A stretch of 64,000 nt of DNA from Amorphophallus konjac (Eukaryota; Streptophyta; Magnoliopsida; Alismatales; Araceae). Shown piece by piece: positions 1 to 11,026 of this stretch. The stretch covers positions 80,228 to 144,227 of the forward strand of contig JAHNEJ010003603.1 of assembly GCA_022559845.1 (NCBI GenBank), written 5' to 3'. The notes beneath the pieces are model-generated. The model saw nothing but the letters and a program-made list of their open reading frames with translations. It did no database searches and was not told the DNA's origin. A program made the position numbers and the translations under genes. Positions within the stretch are counted from its first letter, which is position 1; each line of letters starts with the position of its first letter.

Positions 1-769
1 CTAGGTTTTTAATGTTGCTTATATAATATAAGCATCCTCGTTCGATCTTAAGATCAGGAAAATAGACAGTGACAGAGAAGCATGATCTGGGCTCCTTGGA
101 TGATAACATTACTTCCTGAAAAAAATAGATACCAATCTCTACAGTTCTTATCATATTTAAAGGTTGGCTCTCCCACGAACACTTCGTAATTGCATGTTTA
201 ATCGATAACAGGACAGTTCTAAAGTTTGGAGATTATTCCTTTCACCAAAGAACTTGAGATTGTGAGAGATTAGACAAAAAAATCAAGGCTGAAGGGATTA
301 ATAAGTCTTGAGAATGATAGAAAAGTTGAAAATTAATTAAAATAAAAATACAAGACCTACACATATCGATACGCCAGGAAATTGTAATGATACTTTTATA
401 ACCCACGAAATAAAAATGTTTGTTTTCCGAGGAGGTCACTTGTTGGGAGTTTTTAATAAAGCTGTTTTAATCAAATTAATAAACTTTTGACGAGACAATA
501 AAAAGCTTGTTTAATCAGAAACAGGGCCTTCTCCATCAACGTCGAGAAGTGATATGACCGTTATCACTACCCACGTTTCATTTATGAGCCGCACCGCCGA
601 CGGGCCCAGCAAACCTCGACCGTCCGATCGGATTTGAAGAGACAGATCAGGCGGCGGGGTGCATATACCTCCCGGCCGGCCGGAGGCAGACACGGGGAGA
701 AGCAGGGGGGGCGGAGGAAACACCGAAACAGAGCAGAGACGGGCGGTGATGGTGGAGGAGATGACTCAC
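1..769 (-). other. Presumed start of intron 1 of the minus-strand gene at 770-854; no exon seen
   Basis: This stretch follows a clean splice donor (GGTGAGT read on the minus strand, 770-764) and is mostly AT-rich below position 500. I found no convincing second exon on the minus strand, so the rest of the gene presumably lies left of the window. The small ORFs here have no recognisable content. Confidence 0.45.
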
Positions 770-854
770 CGCTCTTCCTGGTGGCCTTGAGGCGGGCGGC
801 GGCGGCCGCCCAGGCTCGCCGCACGGGAAACACCACCCGCTCCCACCAGTCCAT
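770..854 (-). CDS. Exon 1 of a plant gene of unknown function (starts MDWWERVVFPVRRAW)
   Basis: The minus strand reads MDWWERVVFPVRRAW followed by an Ala/Arg-rich stretch ending LKATRKSG, then a near-consensus splice donor (AGCG then GTGAGT). This N-terminus resembles, from memory, a small plant-specific protein family whose first exon ends at a similar place and continues with a Leu/Asp/His-rich segment; I know no function for it. The ATG at 854 is preferred because upstream in-frame codons offer only a GTG (932), and the upstream stretch is GC-rich and CT-rich like a 5' UTR. Only about 28 codons lie in the window. The overlapping plus-strand ORF (634-1239) has no such features and looks like a shadow. 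Confidence 0.5.
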
Positions 855-1160
855 CACCCGGATTCTAATCTTCTTCCTCACGCAGAAGACGCGAATCGCC
901 GCCAGGTCTGGAAAACTTGCCGCTCGTCCCACCTCCCGCGCAGCGCCGACCCCCCCCTGCCACTACCGCTTCCCGCACGACAGCTCGCTCGCCGGAACAG
1001 GTGGAGAAGGGGAGGAGGCACGCGCCCGCTGGGCCGACGCAGAGAGAGAGAGAGAGAGAGAGAGAGGAGGAGGAGGGGGAGTGTGGTTTAAGAAGAGGGC
1101 AGGGAGGGGGCAGAGCCTCTGCATCCCATCAAAAGGGGCCGGGCAGCACCAACCACTAAC
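855..1160 (-). promoter_or_regulatory. Putative 5' UTR and promoter-proximal region of the minus-strand gene
   Basis: On the minus strand the region upstream of the ATG at 854 is GC-rich and contains a CT microsatellite (1041-1066), a common feature of plant 5' UTRs and core promoters. No clear TATA box was found. The extent is a guess. Confidence 0.35.
1041..1066. repeat. (AG)n microsatellite
   Basis: About 13 uninterrupted AG units on the plus strand, in the presumed 5' UTR of the minus-strand gene. Confidence 0.9.
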
Positions 1161-1254
1161 CCCTCACCATCAAAGTGGTACGTTTCTCTTTACTCGCGCC
1201 ACCGGGCGCCTGGTCACCGTGTTCCCACTGTCCCATTAGTGGCCTTTGGGTGAG

Positions 1255-1258
<4 letters not shown>

Positions 1259-1285
<27 letters not shown>
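1259..1285. repeat. (CT)n microsatellite
   Basis: About 13 CT units on the plus strand. With the AG tract at 1041-1066 it forms an imperfect inverted pair about 200 bp apart. Confidence 0.9.
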
Positions 1286-2450
1286 GTCCAAATGTAGGGT
1301 AAAGCAGTTTGGCAGGACAGATAAGTGAGTGAAATTAATTGAGCTCCACTCTGGGTTCATTTCATCCCCTTCAATCGAAATGATTAAGCTCGTATAATTG
1401 TATGATTTGAATTTCCATCAATTAGGTTGAGTTAAAATTGAATGATTCCTAGTTTGTTAAATTCGTGGGTTTTAATTATTACTTATCTTTTTAAGTGATT
1501 ATTAACACCTTTTCTTGAATTCAACTTTCTTAACACACTAACAAACATGCACCCCAATCCTCCGGTTTAGAAAATGTCAACTCATTATTTATTGTCAAAT
1601 GATGGTGTGGCATATGTTTATTTGCTAGAGTTAAATTTGTACTCAAGAGATGATGTTAGGACGTATTCGAGAACGGGTTAAGTTAACTCGACAGATGAGA
1701 GAGAGAGCGGTGAATCTTACTCTCTCCTCACACACAATCACATTAATCGAGTTCGATTAGTAAAATCCCTCTTAATGAATAAGTTTCTTTACCGGGGATC
1801 TACATGCAGTAGAAAAATTATATCAATCCTCGACGATGTGATATGCGATTTACGAATATGTAAGTTTTCAAATTATTATTTTTTTTATTTTAATGGTAAA
1901 ATTTGAAGTCTCTGAAATGAGAAGAACTCAAAGCTTGAGTTATGTTTAAATCAGGATCCGAGTCCAACATGAACGCAATTACTTTTGAACAAATTAAATA
2001 AACTTGAAACTACAATGGGATGACAAAATCAACATTAACCGGATATAACTGAAGTCAGACATCTCGTGTGTGGTCCTTCTAATAGCTTATGCAATCAGTA
2101 AAACAGGCAACTGTACGGCATAAACACGTCAAAATATTAACGTCAGAAAGCATTCAATATTTTTCGTTAGCATCTAAACTCACCTTCTCTAAAGTCATCG
2201 CCCGCCCTTCCCACTCTCTTCTCTCATGTTGGCTTCATGCTCCCTAAAGTACTTCTCTCCAATTCTCCTAACCATTTTTAGCTTTCTGCCTCTCAGAAAT
2301 CACATGGGCACAAGAAATTTAATATTTTAAGTTGATTTTCTACCGGAGCTGCACTGTCTACAACATCAGAATCCTATCTGTGTTTTTTTATTCGTTTAGT
2401 TGTAAATTTCTCGCCCCGCCTCCGTGGAGAAGACGGAGAGAACGGAAATT
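1286..2450. other. AT-rich intergenic sequence, no gene seen
   Basis: No ORF of note, no repeat structure and no recognised element on either strand. Confidence 0.6.
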
Positions 2451-2451
2451 G

Positions 2452-2610
2452 AAGCCATAGATTCTCGGAGGACACTATGTGGCTGTGCACCGAGGAGCTC
2501 GGCTCCGAGAGCTCCAATGTGGGCATGGTGGGGAGGTCAAGATCCCCACCCATGAGCACCTGCGTGCTTCCTGGGAGGGCAGGCGCCTCAAGCTGCAATT
2601 CGTCGACTAG
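2452..2610 (+). pseudogene. Possible fragment of a FANTASTIC FOUR-like (FAF) gene
   Basis: The plus strand reads FSEDTMWLCTEELGSESSNV, which resembles the CTExLGSES motif of plant FAF/FAF-like proteins. It is short: a stop lies just upstream in the same frame and the ORF ends about 45 codons after the Met at 2476. No other FAF segment such as the PPPLTSL motif follows. If real, it is a decayed or captured gene fragment; a chance match remains possible. Confidence 0.22.
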
Positions 2611-2924
2611 GTGAAGAGGCCCTCGAGGAAGCTAGACCAGGGGTGTCGCCGCCAGGTCCGATTGGGGAGAGGGAGAGAAAGAGAGCAGGCGGGACGTCGG
2701 ACAGTGGGGAGAGCGATGAGAGAGAGAAAGAGAGCAATCGGGGGTCGGAGCCCGGAGGCGCCACCCCTCCAACAGTGGGGGCGAGTGAGTAAAGTGAAGG
2801 GTGATTTGGTCATTTTCTTAGAGAAAATGAAATATTCTAAAACATCATTTTCCTTTAAATGTAGGTTAACTCTATTAACTTATTTTGAATTAACAGTAGA
2901 TTTGAGAGACTTATTTTTGAAATA
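2611..2924. other. GA-rich then AT-rich sequence, no gene seen
   Basis: A purine-rich stretch with several GAGAGA runs up to about 2760, then AT-rich sequence up to the inverted repeat at 2925. The ORFs here are low-complexity. Confidence 0.5.
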
Positions 2925-4651
2925 GGGATTTTGCTAATAAGTCCCTGCAAACTAGTCTAATTGCTTATTAGTCTTTGAATTACGAAGACTTATCTATAAG
3001 TCTCTAAAATCACCGTCGATATATAAAGAAGTCTTGCCTGTTCGTTCTGTTCAACGAAAGTTTAATTGAACTCTAGTTAACTTAACTCTAGGTTAGCAAA
3101 TGACGAAAATACCTTTGGTTAATCGTGAGAGAGAGAGGGGGGGGAGGGAGAGAGAGAGCATTTGGCTTCCTCGACAACGGACATGTCGCCAGCGCAGGTG
3201 AGCTCTGCTGACAGCTGGTTGAGCAGCTTGTGACATCGGATAGTCATGTGTGTCCAGGCTGAGATGGGGGGCGGATTATGCAAGCGCCCAAGGCACCAAA
3301 GGGATAGAGAGGGAGAGAGAAAAATGATGGAGACGAAGGGGAGCATGAGAGAGATCGGGAGCCCTGGGAGGTCAATGGGATGGGGTCTGGCACAACGATG
3401 TCGGGGCCAGCTTAGAGCATGAGATGGGAGCCATCGACAGTTGCTATGGTGGAGGCGGTTGGAATGGGTCGTCAGTACACTGGACGGCATCGGGTGGTTG
3501 CGGCAAGAAGGGGCTTGACAAGCAATCACCGACTGGCAGCATGTTCATTGGTGCTCGAGGGGGAGGGGGACGAGTGGTGTCTGGCATGGCCGACTCTAGT
3601 CACAATTACATTATGAGAGGGGAAAATGGTCGCAGGAGGGGAAGCAGAGGGTGGAGGGAGAAAGGGGTCGGGTGTGGTGGCACGTTAGTGGCCATGAGTA
3701 GGAAAGGAGGATGGTGGCTTTCTTCTACCACTGCATGTGGATGGTGGGGAGATCTACGTCAGAAGATGGAAGAGAGAGGGCTGGCGATGGGGAAGAAGAT
3801 GGTTGGGGCGTGGGGATAGGGCTGCTAAGTATGCTCAGGCAGAGGAGGGCGACTGCTGTAGGTTGGGATGCATGAACGGCTAGGTGGCATTGTGGTGGTG
3901 ATGAAGCAAGACAGTGGAGCTACCAAACATAGGTAGAGATGGACCCTAGCGAGTTAGCGGTGCAGTGGCAGTAGTGATCGTTGTCGCAGTGATCAACGAC
4001 GGTGGATCTCCTTATTGTTGCAGGCGAGAGGGAGAGGAAGGAGGAGGGTGGGTTCTGGCAATGGGGGAGGGAGTTGCGGAGGGGGGGTCCAAGGGGTTGT
4101 AGAGGGGAGGGGGGTCCGACCAGGGTAGTAGGGGGGGGGGGTTGCAGTGGTTGCAGATGCCAGCTACGATACCAGGGAGGTCGTCAGTCGGTTGCTAGAC
4201 CTCCCGCAACGGCGCTCGGGACCTCCGGGTCATTGGTATGCGTCAGTGGGAGCCGTTCCATATTGTGGCAGCGACGGCGAACTCATCAAACCGCTAGGGT
4301 TTTTCTTAGGGAAGGAGACAATGGCACAGTTGTCCATGGCACCCTAAGTCCAGACCAGGGTCAATAGACCCACTGGAAAGGACCAGACAGTCTTGCTCAG
4401 TACTCCGGGACACAGTGGGCGTAGAGAGAGTAAAAGACTCACATTGAGGAAGGGCATTTTAGATATTTCTTATGCTTCTTCACATTTAGATAGAATATTC
4501 TATAAAATATTTCTTTTTTATGACGGTCTCCAACCACATAGACTTTTTTATAAGAGTTAGAAAATTATATAGACTTATATGCACCCCTCAAAGTCGGAGA
4601 GACTACTAAGCAATTAGTTATGATTTTAGGTGCTTATTAACAAAAAGCTCT
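2925..4651. mobile_element. Non-autonomous DNA transposon with long degenerate terminal inverted repeats (Mutator-like)
   Basis: The left end (GGGATTTTGCTAATAAG, continuing to about 3030) matches the reverse complement of the right end (AGAGCTTTTTGTTAATAAG, running from 4651 back to about 4550) with many substitutions over roughly 90 bp. Shared blocks include AATTGCTTA, TAGTCT and TATAAGTCT. Long degenerate TIRs suit a Mutator-like element. The interior is unusually GC- and GA-rich compared with the flanks and has no transposase. No target-site duplication is visible, so exact ends are uncertain. GC-rich interiors are typical of Pack-MULEs carrying gene fragments, but I could not identify a donor gene. 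Confidence 0.5.
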
Positions 4652-5573
4652 AAAATATTAAATATTACACAGATGTTTCTAATATTAGATAAGATTATAA
4701 TGACCGAAGACTGTGCACCAAAAAGCAGGTTTATCTTTTTTTTCCTAGTCTTTTAGCTAAGCAAGAGAAAGTGCTACACTTAAAGTTGCAAACCTGGCCG
4801 GGTTAATGCTAATGATATATCGCTTCAAACCTAAGTCGACTCAACCATCATCTTTTTCCACCCGATTTGTCTTTAACTTGAGACTAATTTTATGAAAGTA
4901 TTCTCCTTACAAATTTATTTGTAAATAATATTTTGTATCTATTCATCAAATTTATTATTTAGACAAAAAATAGTTCTAAAAAAATAGTCATGTTAACTAA
5001 TGTATCGTGCTAGAGAGAGAGAGAATAAGCAGATGTAAAGTGAGAAAGAGTTTAGAAAATATCAAGAATATTTTGGAATTTTTTATAATTAGTTAAAGGT
5101 TAACTAAAGTTAAATAAATGAATTTAATGAAATGCTAATAGTTGGTGACGGAAGAGATATGTCTGCAAGTATCGGCAAGTTTAACAAAATCAATACAAAA
5201 ATAATATACATAGTTTTATAAATATTTTTTTTTTTGCAAAACTCCCTGTACAGCTTCTATAGTCTAATTTCAAGCCGTTTGATATCCGAACAAGATGACG
5301 CGGGCACTGTTCCCACTGGGAGATGCCATTGGATGCGTAACCCAGAGTCGAGACCAACTCCGGCCCATATCTTAAAGGCCCAAGTTCGAAGTGGGTTTAT
5401 AGCAGACCAGGTCCAATTAAACTCACAGATCCATCTCGGACTGCCCGTTCCATTGTCACGGAAGTAAATGGCATGAAGACTTTGTCTTGCTCTACACTCG
5501 AGGTCATTACACGTGATGGTGTGTAACAAATAAATATTTTTTTTGAAAATATGGGTAGGTGAGAGCTCACTCT
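4652..5573. other. AT-rich intergenic sequence with one GC-richer patch
   Basis: Mostly AT-rich without coding signal. The patch 5290-5530 is more GC-rich and contains GGCCCA twice (in GGCCCATATC and AAGGCCCAAG), a motif of plant promoters, but I could not tie it to a gene. The two overlapping ORFs there (about 77 and 90 codons) have no recognisable domain. Confidence 0.4.
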
Positions 5574-5581
5574 CATGTTGG

Positions 5582-6114
5582 TTGGACTGTCAATGGATCG
5601 GGTTCAGATCGAATTTAGATTGTCTGGCACCGACATGACTCTTCAAAATTAAAGCTCGAGCTCACCTCGGGCCCAAATTATGCCGAGCCGTATGTCGGGC
5701 TGGCCATACACTATTAAAAAACTACAAAATCAAACTAAAGTTCGGCTCAGCCCAAAAAATTAAATATAATAATAATAATATATTTAATGATATAAAATTT
5801 ATAATCTGATTAAATTAATTAAAAATTGATATTAATTATTTAATTTGATAAAATATAATTTTTAATTTTTTAATTAAGTAAACTAACATAGTTTTAACTA
5901 CGCTTTTTTTTAATTTTAAATGGATAAAAAAAGAGAACGGGTCGGGTTGACTCGCGGGCCGAACTCAAAACCCGAGTCCGATCCTTGTGTCTAGTCAGGT
6001 CCGATTTTTATGTCCGACAAAGGATCCACGGGTCTAAAATAGTCTTACGCTCCGGCTCGAAATCAAGTCAAGTCTGCGGGCCTATCGAGTCGGCCCGATC
6101 CATTGACAGTCCTA
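5582..6114. mobile_element. hAT-type MITE, copy 1
   Basis: It starts TTGGACTGTCAATGG and ends with the inverted form CCATTGACAGTCCTA, with subterminal inverted sequence (ATCGGG near the left end, CCCGATC near the right). The flanking 8-mers (CATGTTGG and CGTATTCG) agree at only 5 of 8 positions, so the duplication is eroded or the ends are slightly off. The interior is AT-rich, flanked by GC-rich subterminal repeats, with no ORF. It is related in inverted orientation to the copy at 6478-6976. The TAGGGCTGTCAATGG type of terminus is common in plant hAT-derived MITEs. Confidence 0.6.
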
Positions 6115-6477
6115 CGTATTCGTCCGTACGAGACAAATCCAGATTAGATAGTCTAAAACATCTAAAAATAAGAACGAAGGGTTCTTTATTAGACTTCAAT
6201 TTTTTTTTACATTCTTTTTGTAACTTTTTTTTTGAGCGGTTCTATCGAGATTTGAGTTGTACGGGCAGTTGGGAGATGTCAGTCCACACCTCCCCATATT
6301 TTTAAAGAAAATATTTATTTGCTATTGCAATAACTCATGTGTTTTCTCGCGAAGAATTGAATGGTCTTACCTCTACATATTTGGACAAAAGTCTGTTATC
6401 GGTAAGTGGCCGTGTAGTATTTGATAGACATGAGAACCTTCGGAGCTAAAATGTGAAGCACAAGCTAGCTTATAAAT

Positions 6478-6976
6478 TGGGATGTCAATGGGTCAGGCCG
6501 CCCCGACAAGCCCGCGGGTCTGGCACGATTTCAGGCCGAGTCGCAAGGTCATTTTCGGCCCGCGGGTTTTTAGTCGGGCCTAAAAACCCGGCCCGACTAG
6601 ACTCGCGGGCTGGGCTCGGGCTTTGAGTTCGACCCGCGGGCCCGTTCGACCCGTTCTCTTTTTTTATTCTCACTTCAAATTTTAAAAATAAGTAAGTTAA
6701 AATTATATTATTTTACTTAATTAAAAAAATTTAAAAATCTCTTTTCACACAAATTATGTAATTAATATCAAATTTTTAATTAATTTAATGAGATTATAAA
6801 TTTTATAATATTAAATATATTAATTTTTATTATTTTATTTAAGTTGTCGGGCCGGGCCGGACCTTAGTCGGGCTTTGCATGTTTTACATAATATCGGGCC
6901 CGGCCCGGCCCGACATAAGTCGGGCCCGGGCGGGCCGACCTAAGCCCGGCTCAGACCCGGTCCATTGACAGCCCTA
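6478..6976. mobile_element. hAT-type MITE, copy 2 (inverted relative to copy 1)
   Basis: It starts TGGGATGTCAATGG and ends CCATTGACAGCCCTA. The flanking octamers TTATAAAT and CTATAAAC agree at 6 of 8 positions. The left subterminal sequence (GACCCGTTCTCTTTTT) matches the reverse complement of the right part of copy 1 (AAAAAGAGAACGGGTC), so the two copies lie in opposite orientation about 360 bp apart. No coding capacity. Confidence 0.65.
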
Positions 6977-6984
6977 CTATAAAC

Positions 6985-7467
6985 CGAGGGTTCACATACT
7001 CAAATTTAAATTTAAGGAAACAAAAGTAAAAATTTAATACAAATAAAGAAGAACGTTTAGATTTACACTTATGTTGTCATATATAATGCCAACCTCCTAA
7101 TGCCTTTCCGATATTGATGCTTGGATTTTAATTCAATAAGATGTAGCATTCTTCTAACAATGTCTAACAGATTTTAGAATGATATCATTCTTTCTCATAT
7201 TCGTTGAGAACATTATTAACTAAAAATGCTGTGTATATATATATCAAATCTATTTATGTTAAGGTGTAATTTGTTTTCATGTAAATCTTTGGTTTTAGAA
7301 ATCTTGATTTTAAAATCGATATAATTGTATATTTAAAAGCAGAAGTATTTTATTTGAATAACCATAAAATAAAACAAGATATTTTGTTATTTTATTGTGA
7401 TTTCAACTCAATTGTAATTAGGTTTTGATCTCTGATGGATATAGACGTAAACTAAAATAATAAAGTC
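6985..7467. other. AT-rich intergenic sequence, no gene seen
   Basis: No ORF, repeat or recognisable element up to the target duplication of the copia element at 7468. Confidence 0.6.
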
Positions 7468-7472
7468 AGTAA

Positions 7473-7833
7473 TGTTGGGATGTGTACCTGAGGCGGAAGC
7501 CATCCCACCGAGGAGGAAGACGACGAGGAAGACGATCCACGCTCGCGAACACCGAGAAGGGAGCGACCGGAACCCGCCGTTTTTCCCTCTGGTTTCCTCT
7601 CTCTATCTCACGTACTGTATGTGTGTGTGAAACCTAATGGGGAGTTTCACACTCATGTAGAGAGGAGGGACCAGTCCCTATTGGGCTTAAGTATGATCCC
7701 ACCCATAACAGGATCCTAATGGGCACTAAAAGGGTTCAGCCCATTAACATATTCTTTTAACTGGACTTAATGGTGTGTTAAGAGTGTGTAGCCCAATGAC
7801 AAGTGGACCATTATATTGGGATAAAACCCAACA
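7473..7833 (-). repeat. 3' LTR of the copia element
   Basis: 361 bp, starting TGTTGGGATGTG and ending AAAACCCAACA on the plus strand. It differs from the other LTR by a few substitutions and one extra base near 7812 (ATTATATTGG against ATATATTGG). Confidence 0.95.
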
Positions 7834-7844
7834 TTCTCCCACTT
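7834..7844 (-). other. Polypurine tract of the copia element
   Basis: Read on the minus strand, AAGTGGGAGAA lies immediately before the 3' LTR, the expected position of the plus-strand primer. Confidence 0.8.
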
Positions 7845-8305
7845 GGTTCATCTTGTCATAAACATATCAAATCTTCCTTTCGAAAACATACATATAACAT
7901 AGACATACATATAGTTTAAAAGACACTTGAAGATTTGATAGTGGGCCTACACCTGAAGGGAAAAACACGATACATGCGCGCATGATTAAAACAAAATCAC
8001 ATACCATTCCAGCTAATAGAATCTGAAGAAGTTCAAGTATAGTAAATCAAATGACACGAGTCATGGCGGTAAATGTATTCTAATCACACACCACCTTCCA
8101 TGTACCACAATGCCACCAACTTACTACAACTGAACACTGAAACTGAATTAATAGATAAACTCAAACTTAATGTTTATCTACTGGTCACCACTTAAGCATA
8201 CATTCTGCCAACCATAATCCATAACCAACATGTATATACAACAAATGGAATAGGCAGAAAACAAAAGAAGAATCATGATATAATGATCACAAATAACTGT
8301 AAGTG

Positions 8306-11026
8306 TCATAACATATCAAGAGAACTAACAAGACCCATCTTAATCACATGACTACAAAAGGTGCTAGCAGGTAGTCCCTTAGTGAGTGAGTCAGCAATCA
8401 TAAGATCTGTCCCAATATGTTCTATAGACACTTCATGATTCTTCACTCTATCTCTAAGAGCAAAATACTTAATATCCAAGGCTCTACCACCCTTGGATGC
8501 CTTATTGTTCTTAGAGAAGAAAACCGCAGCGGAATTGTCACAATAAATCTTGATAGGTCTTGAGATGAAATCAATAAATGGTAGAAATGTGAGCAAGTTC
8601 CGCAACTGAATGGCTTGTCCACTAGCCTCAAAACAAGCAATGAACTCAGCTGCCATAGTGGAAGTCACTGTAATACTCTGTTTCTCACTGCACCAAGTAA
8701 TGGCTCCCCATGCCAAGAGGAAGATATAGCCTGTAGTAGACTTCCTCGTGTCAAGGCATCCACCAAAATCAGCATCAGAATATACAATGACCTCCAAATG
8801 ATTTGACCTCCTGTAAGTGAGCAAATAATCCATAGTCCCTTTCAAATAGCGCATGACTTTCTTGGCAGCCTTCCAATGATCCAAACCTGGGTTGCTTTGG
8901 TACCTGCTAAGCATACCCACAGCAAAAGTAATATCTGGACGTGTACAAGTCTGAAGGTACGTCAAGCTCCCAACAGCTGAAGCATAAGGAATAAGCTCCA
9001 TCTGCTTCCTTTCTAAGTCATTCTTAGGACACTGCAAATCACTGAATTTATCTCCTTTCACAATAGGTACTTTATCGGGTGCACAGAATTGCATGTTGAA
9101 CCTTTCCAAGATCATTGAGATGTAAGCTTTCTGAGAAAGACCAAGTGTACCAGAAGATCTATCTCTGGTGATCTCAATGCCTAAGACATAACAGGCATCA
9201 CCCATATCATTCATCTCAAAGTTCTTAGAAAGAAAAGCCTTAGTTTCATGCAACAAACCAAGATCACTACTAGCAAGCAAGATGTCATCCACATACAAAA
9301 GTAAGATAATGAATTTACTCCCACTGACCTTTAGGTATAAACATTCATCAATGATGTTTTCCTTAAACCCAAAGGATAAAATGATTTCACTAAACTTTAT
9401 GAACCATTGACGGGAGGCTTGCTTAAGTCTATAAATGGATTTCTTTAATTTGCATACCAAGTGTTCTTTTCCCTTAGCATGAAACCCCTGAGGTTGCTCC
9501 ATATACACTTCTTTATCTAGGTCCCCATTGAGAAATGCCGTTTTCACATCCATTTGGTGTAACTCTAAATCAAAATGAGCTACTAAGGCCATGACTAACC
9601 TGAATGAGAGCTTCTTAGAAACTGGAGAGAAGGTCTCATCATAGTCAATGCCCTCCCTCTGAGTGAAACCTTTAGCCACCAATCTGGCCTTATGTCTCTC
9701 AACTTTACCTTTAGAGTCCACTTTAGTTTTGAATACCCATTTGCATCCAATAAGTTTGGACCCTTTAGGCAAGTCAACGAGATCCCAGACTTGATTTTTA
9801 GCCATTGAGTCAAGCTCTTCCTTCATGGCTTCAAACCAATATGTGGACTTTTCACTTTTCATGGCTTGTGAAAATGTCACTGGATCATCAATGTCACCCC
9901 TGTCTACATGATCCTCCTGTAGGTATACCAAAAACTCATCAGATATGGCAGGTCTCCTAACTCTCTCAGATCTGCGTAGTGCTGGCCCCTGATCCACCTG
10001 AGGAGGTGGTTGGTCAACTATTGCAGCATCTTCTGGCTCTGGAGCCACTTGAGGTGGACCAACTACAACTTCTTGTTCCCTCTGAATATCATTCTGAGGA
10101 ATAAATATAGGAACAAAGTTGTCAGTTGTTGCAGGTATTTCAACCTGATCCTGTAACTCCTCAAAAGAAATCTCTCGAGAAGGTCCACTCCCACTAACTC
10201 CGCCATCCTCGAGAAACCTTGCCTTATCTGTTTCTATAATGATGGGAACATGTGATGGACAATAGAATTTATACCCTTTTGATCTTTCTGGATAACCAAT
10301 GAAGAATCCACTAGTTGTCCTAGGATCAAAAGCCTTTTCTTGTGGGTTATATGGTCTGGCCTCAGCTGGACATCCCCAAGTGCGCATATAGCTCACAGAA
10401 GGTTTCCTATCACTCCACAACTCATAGGGAGTTTTAGGAGCAGCTTTAGTAGGAACCTTATTCAAAATGTGTACAGCTGTCTTTAAGGCCTCCCACCACA
10501 AAGACAAAGGAAGGGTAGAGTGACTTAACATTGTCCTAACCATTTCTTTAAGCGTTCGGTTCCTTCTTTCTGCAACCCCATTCTGATAAGGGCTGCCAGG
10601 AGTAGTGTACTGAGGTACAATACCCTCTTCTTTAAGGAACCTAGCTAATGGTCCAGGCCTTTGTCCCATCTCTGTATACCTACCATAATACTCACCACCC
10701 CTATCAGATCTGACTACCTTAATAGATTTTCCTGATTGTTTCTCTACCTCACTCTTAAAATCTTTAAAGGCATTGAAAACATCTGCCTTTTCAAGAAGTA
10801 GATAGAGATACATATATCTAGAGTAGTCATCAATGAATGTGGCAAAGTATCGCTCACCAGTAAGACAGGGTGAAAAGGGACCACAGATATCAGTGTGAAT
10901 TATTTCTAGAAGTTCAGAACTTCTAGTGGCATCTTTATTAGGCGTGTGTGTTTGCTTTCCCTTTATGCAATCAACACAAATCTCAAAGTCAGTGAAATCT
11001 AGAGTGTGCAACACTCCTTCTCCCAC
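8306..11026 (-). CDS. copia pol: integrase, reverse transcriptase and RNase H
   Basis: The 906-codon open frame begins inside the GAG-pre-integrase region ([18 protein letters not shown]). Next comes the integrase core with its DDE-type residues (HTDICGP, then SDRGGEYYG, then [18 protein letters not shown]). Then follow reverse transcriptase (motifs [22 protein letters not shown] and the catalytic YVDD, encoded near 9298-9287) and RNase H ([25 protein letters not shown], with DSLTKGLP near the end). All main catalytic motifs look intact. The apparent start at 11026 is a GTG created by the frame change, not a real start: upstream coding sequence continues in the neighbouring frame. The product would act in cytoplasmic particles and then in nuclear integration. 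Confidence 0.93.
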   Translation of the reverse strand: MGEGVLHTLDFTDFEICVDCIKGKQTHTPNKDATRSSELLEIIHTDICGPFSPCLTGERYFATFIDDYSRYMYLYLLLEKADVFNAFKDFKSEVEKQSGKSIKVVRSDRGGEYYGRYTEMGQRPGPLARFLKEEGIVPQYTTPGSPYQNGVAERRNRTLKEMVRTMLSHSTLPLSLWWEALKTAVHILNKVPTKAAPKTPYELWSDRKPSVSYMRTWGCPAEARPYNPQEKAFDPRTTSGFFIGYPERSKGYKFYCPSHVPIIIETDKARFLEDGGVSGSGPSREISFEELQDQVEIPATTDNFVPIFIPQNDIQREQEVVVGPPQVAPEPEDAAIVDQPPPQVDQGPALRRSERVRRPAISDEFLVYLQEDHVDRGDIDDPVTFSQAMKSEKSTYWFEAMKEELDSMAKNQVWDLVDLPKGSKLIGCKWVFKTKVDSKGKVERHKARLVAKGFTQREGIDYDETFSPVSKKLSFRLVMALVAHFDLELHQMDVKTAFLNGDLDKEVYMEQPQGFHAKGKEHLVCKLKKSIYRLKQASRQWFIKFSEIILSFGFKENIIDECLYLKVSGSKFIILLLYVDDILLASSDLGLLHETKAFLSKNFEMNDMGDACYVLGIEITRDRSSGTLGLSQKAYISMILERFNMQFCAPDKVPIVKGDKFSDLQCPKNDLERKQMELIPYASAVGSLTYLQTCTRPDITFAVGMLSRYQSNPGLDHWKAAKKVMRYLKGTMDYLLTYRRSNHLEVIVYSDADFGGCLDTRKSTTGYIFLLAWGAITWCSEKQSITVTSTMAAEFIACFEASGQAIQLRNLLTFLPFIDFISRPIKIYCDNSAAVFFSKNNKASKGGRALDIKYFALRDRVKNHEVSIEHIGTDLMIADSLTKGLPASTFCSHVIKMGLVSSLDML

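Noticed and set aside
634..1239. 201-codon plus-strand ORF
   Set aside because: Overlaps the exon and 5' UTR of the minus-strand gene, contains a microsatellite-derived Arg/Glu stretch and has no recognisable domain.
3119..4367. ORFs of 121-136 codons inside the Mutator-like element
   Set aside because: Low-complexity, several overlapping frames, no similarity I can recognise to a transposase or host protein.
5234..5529. Overlapping ORFs of 77 and 90 codons with GGCCCA boxes nearby
   Set aside because: Neither shows a domain or splice structure; kept only as a note on composition.
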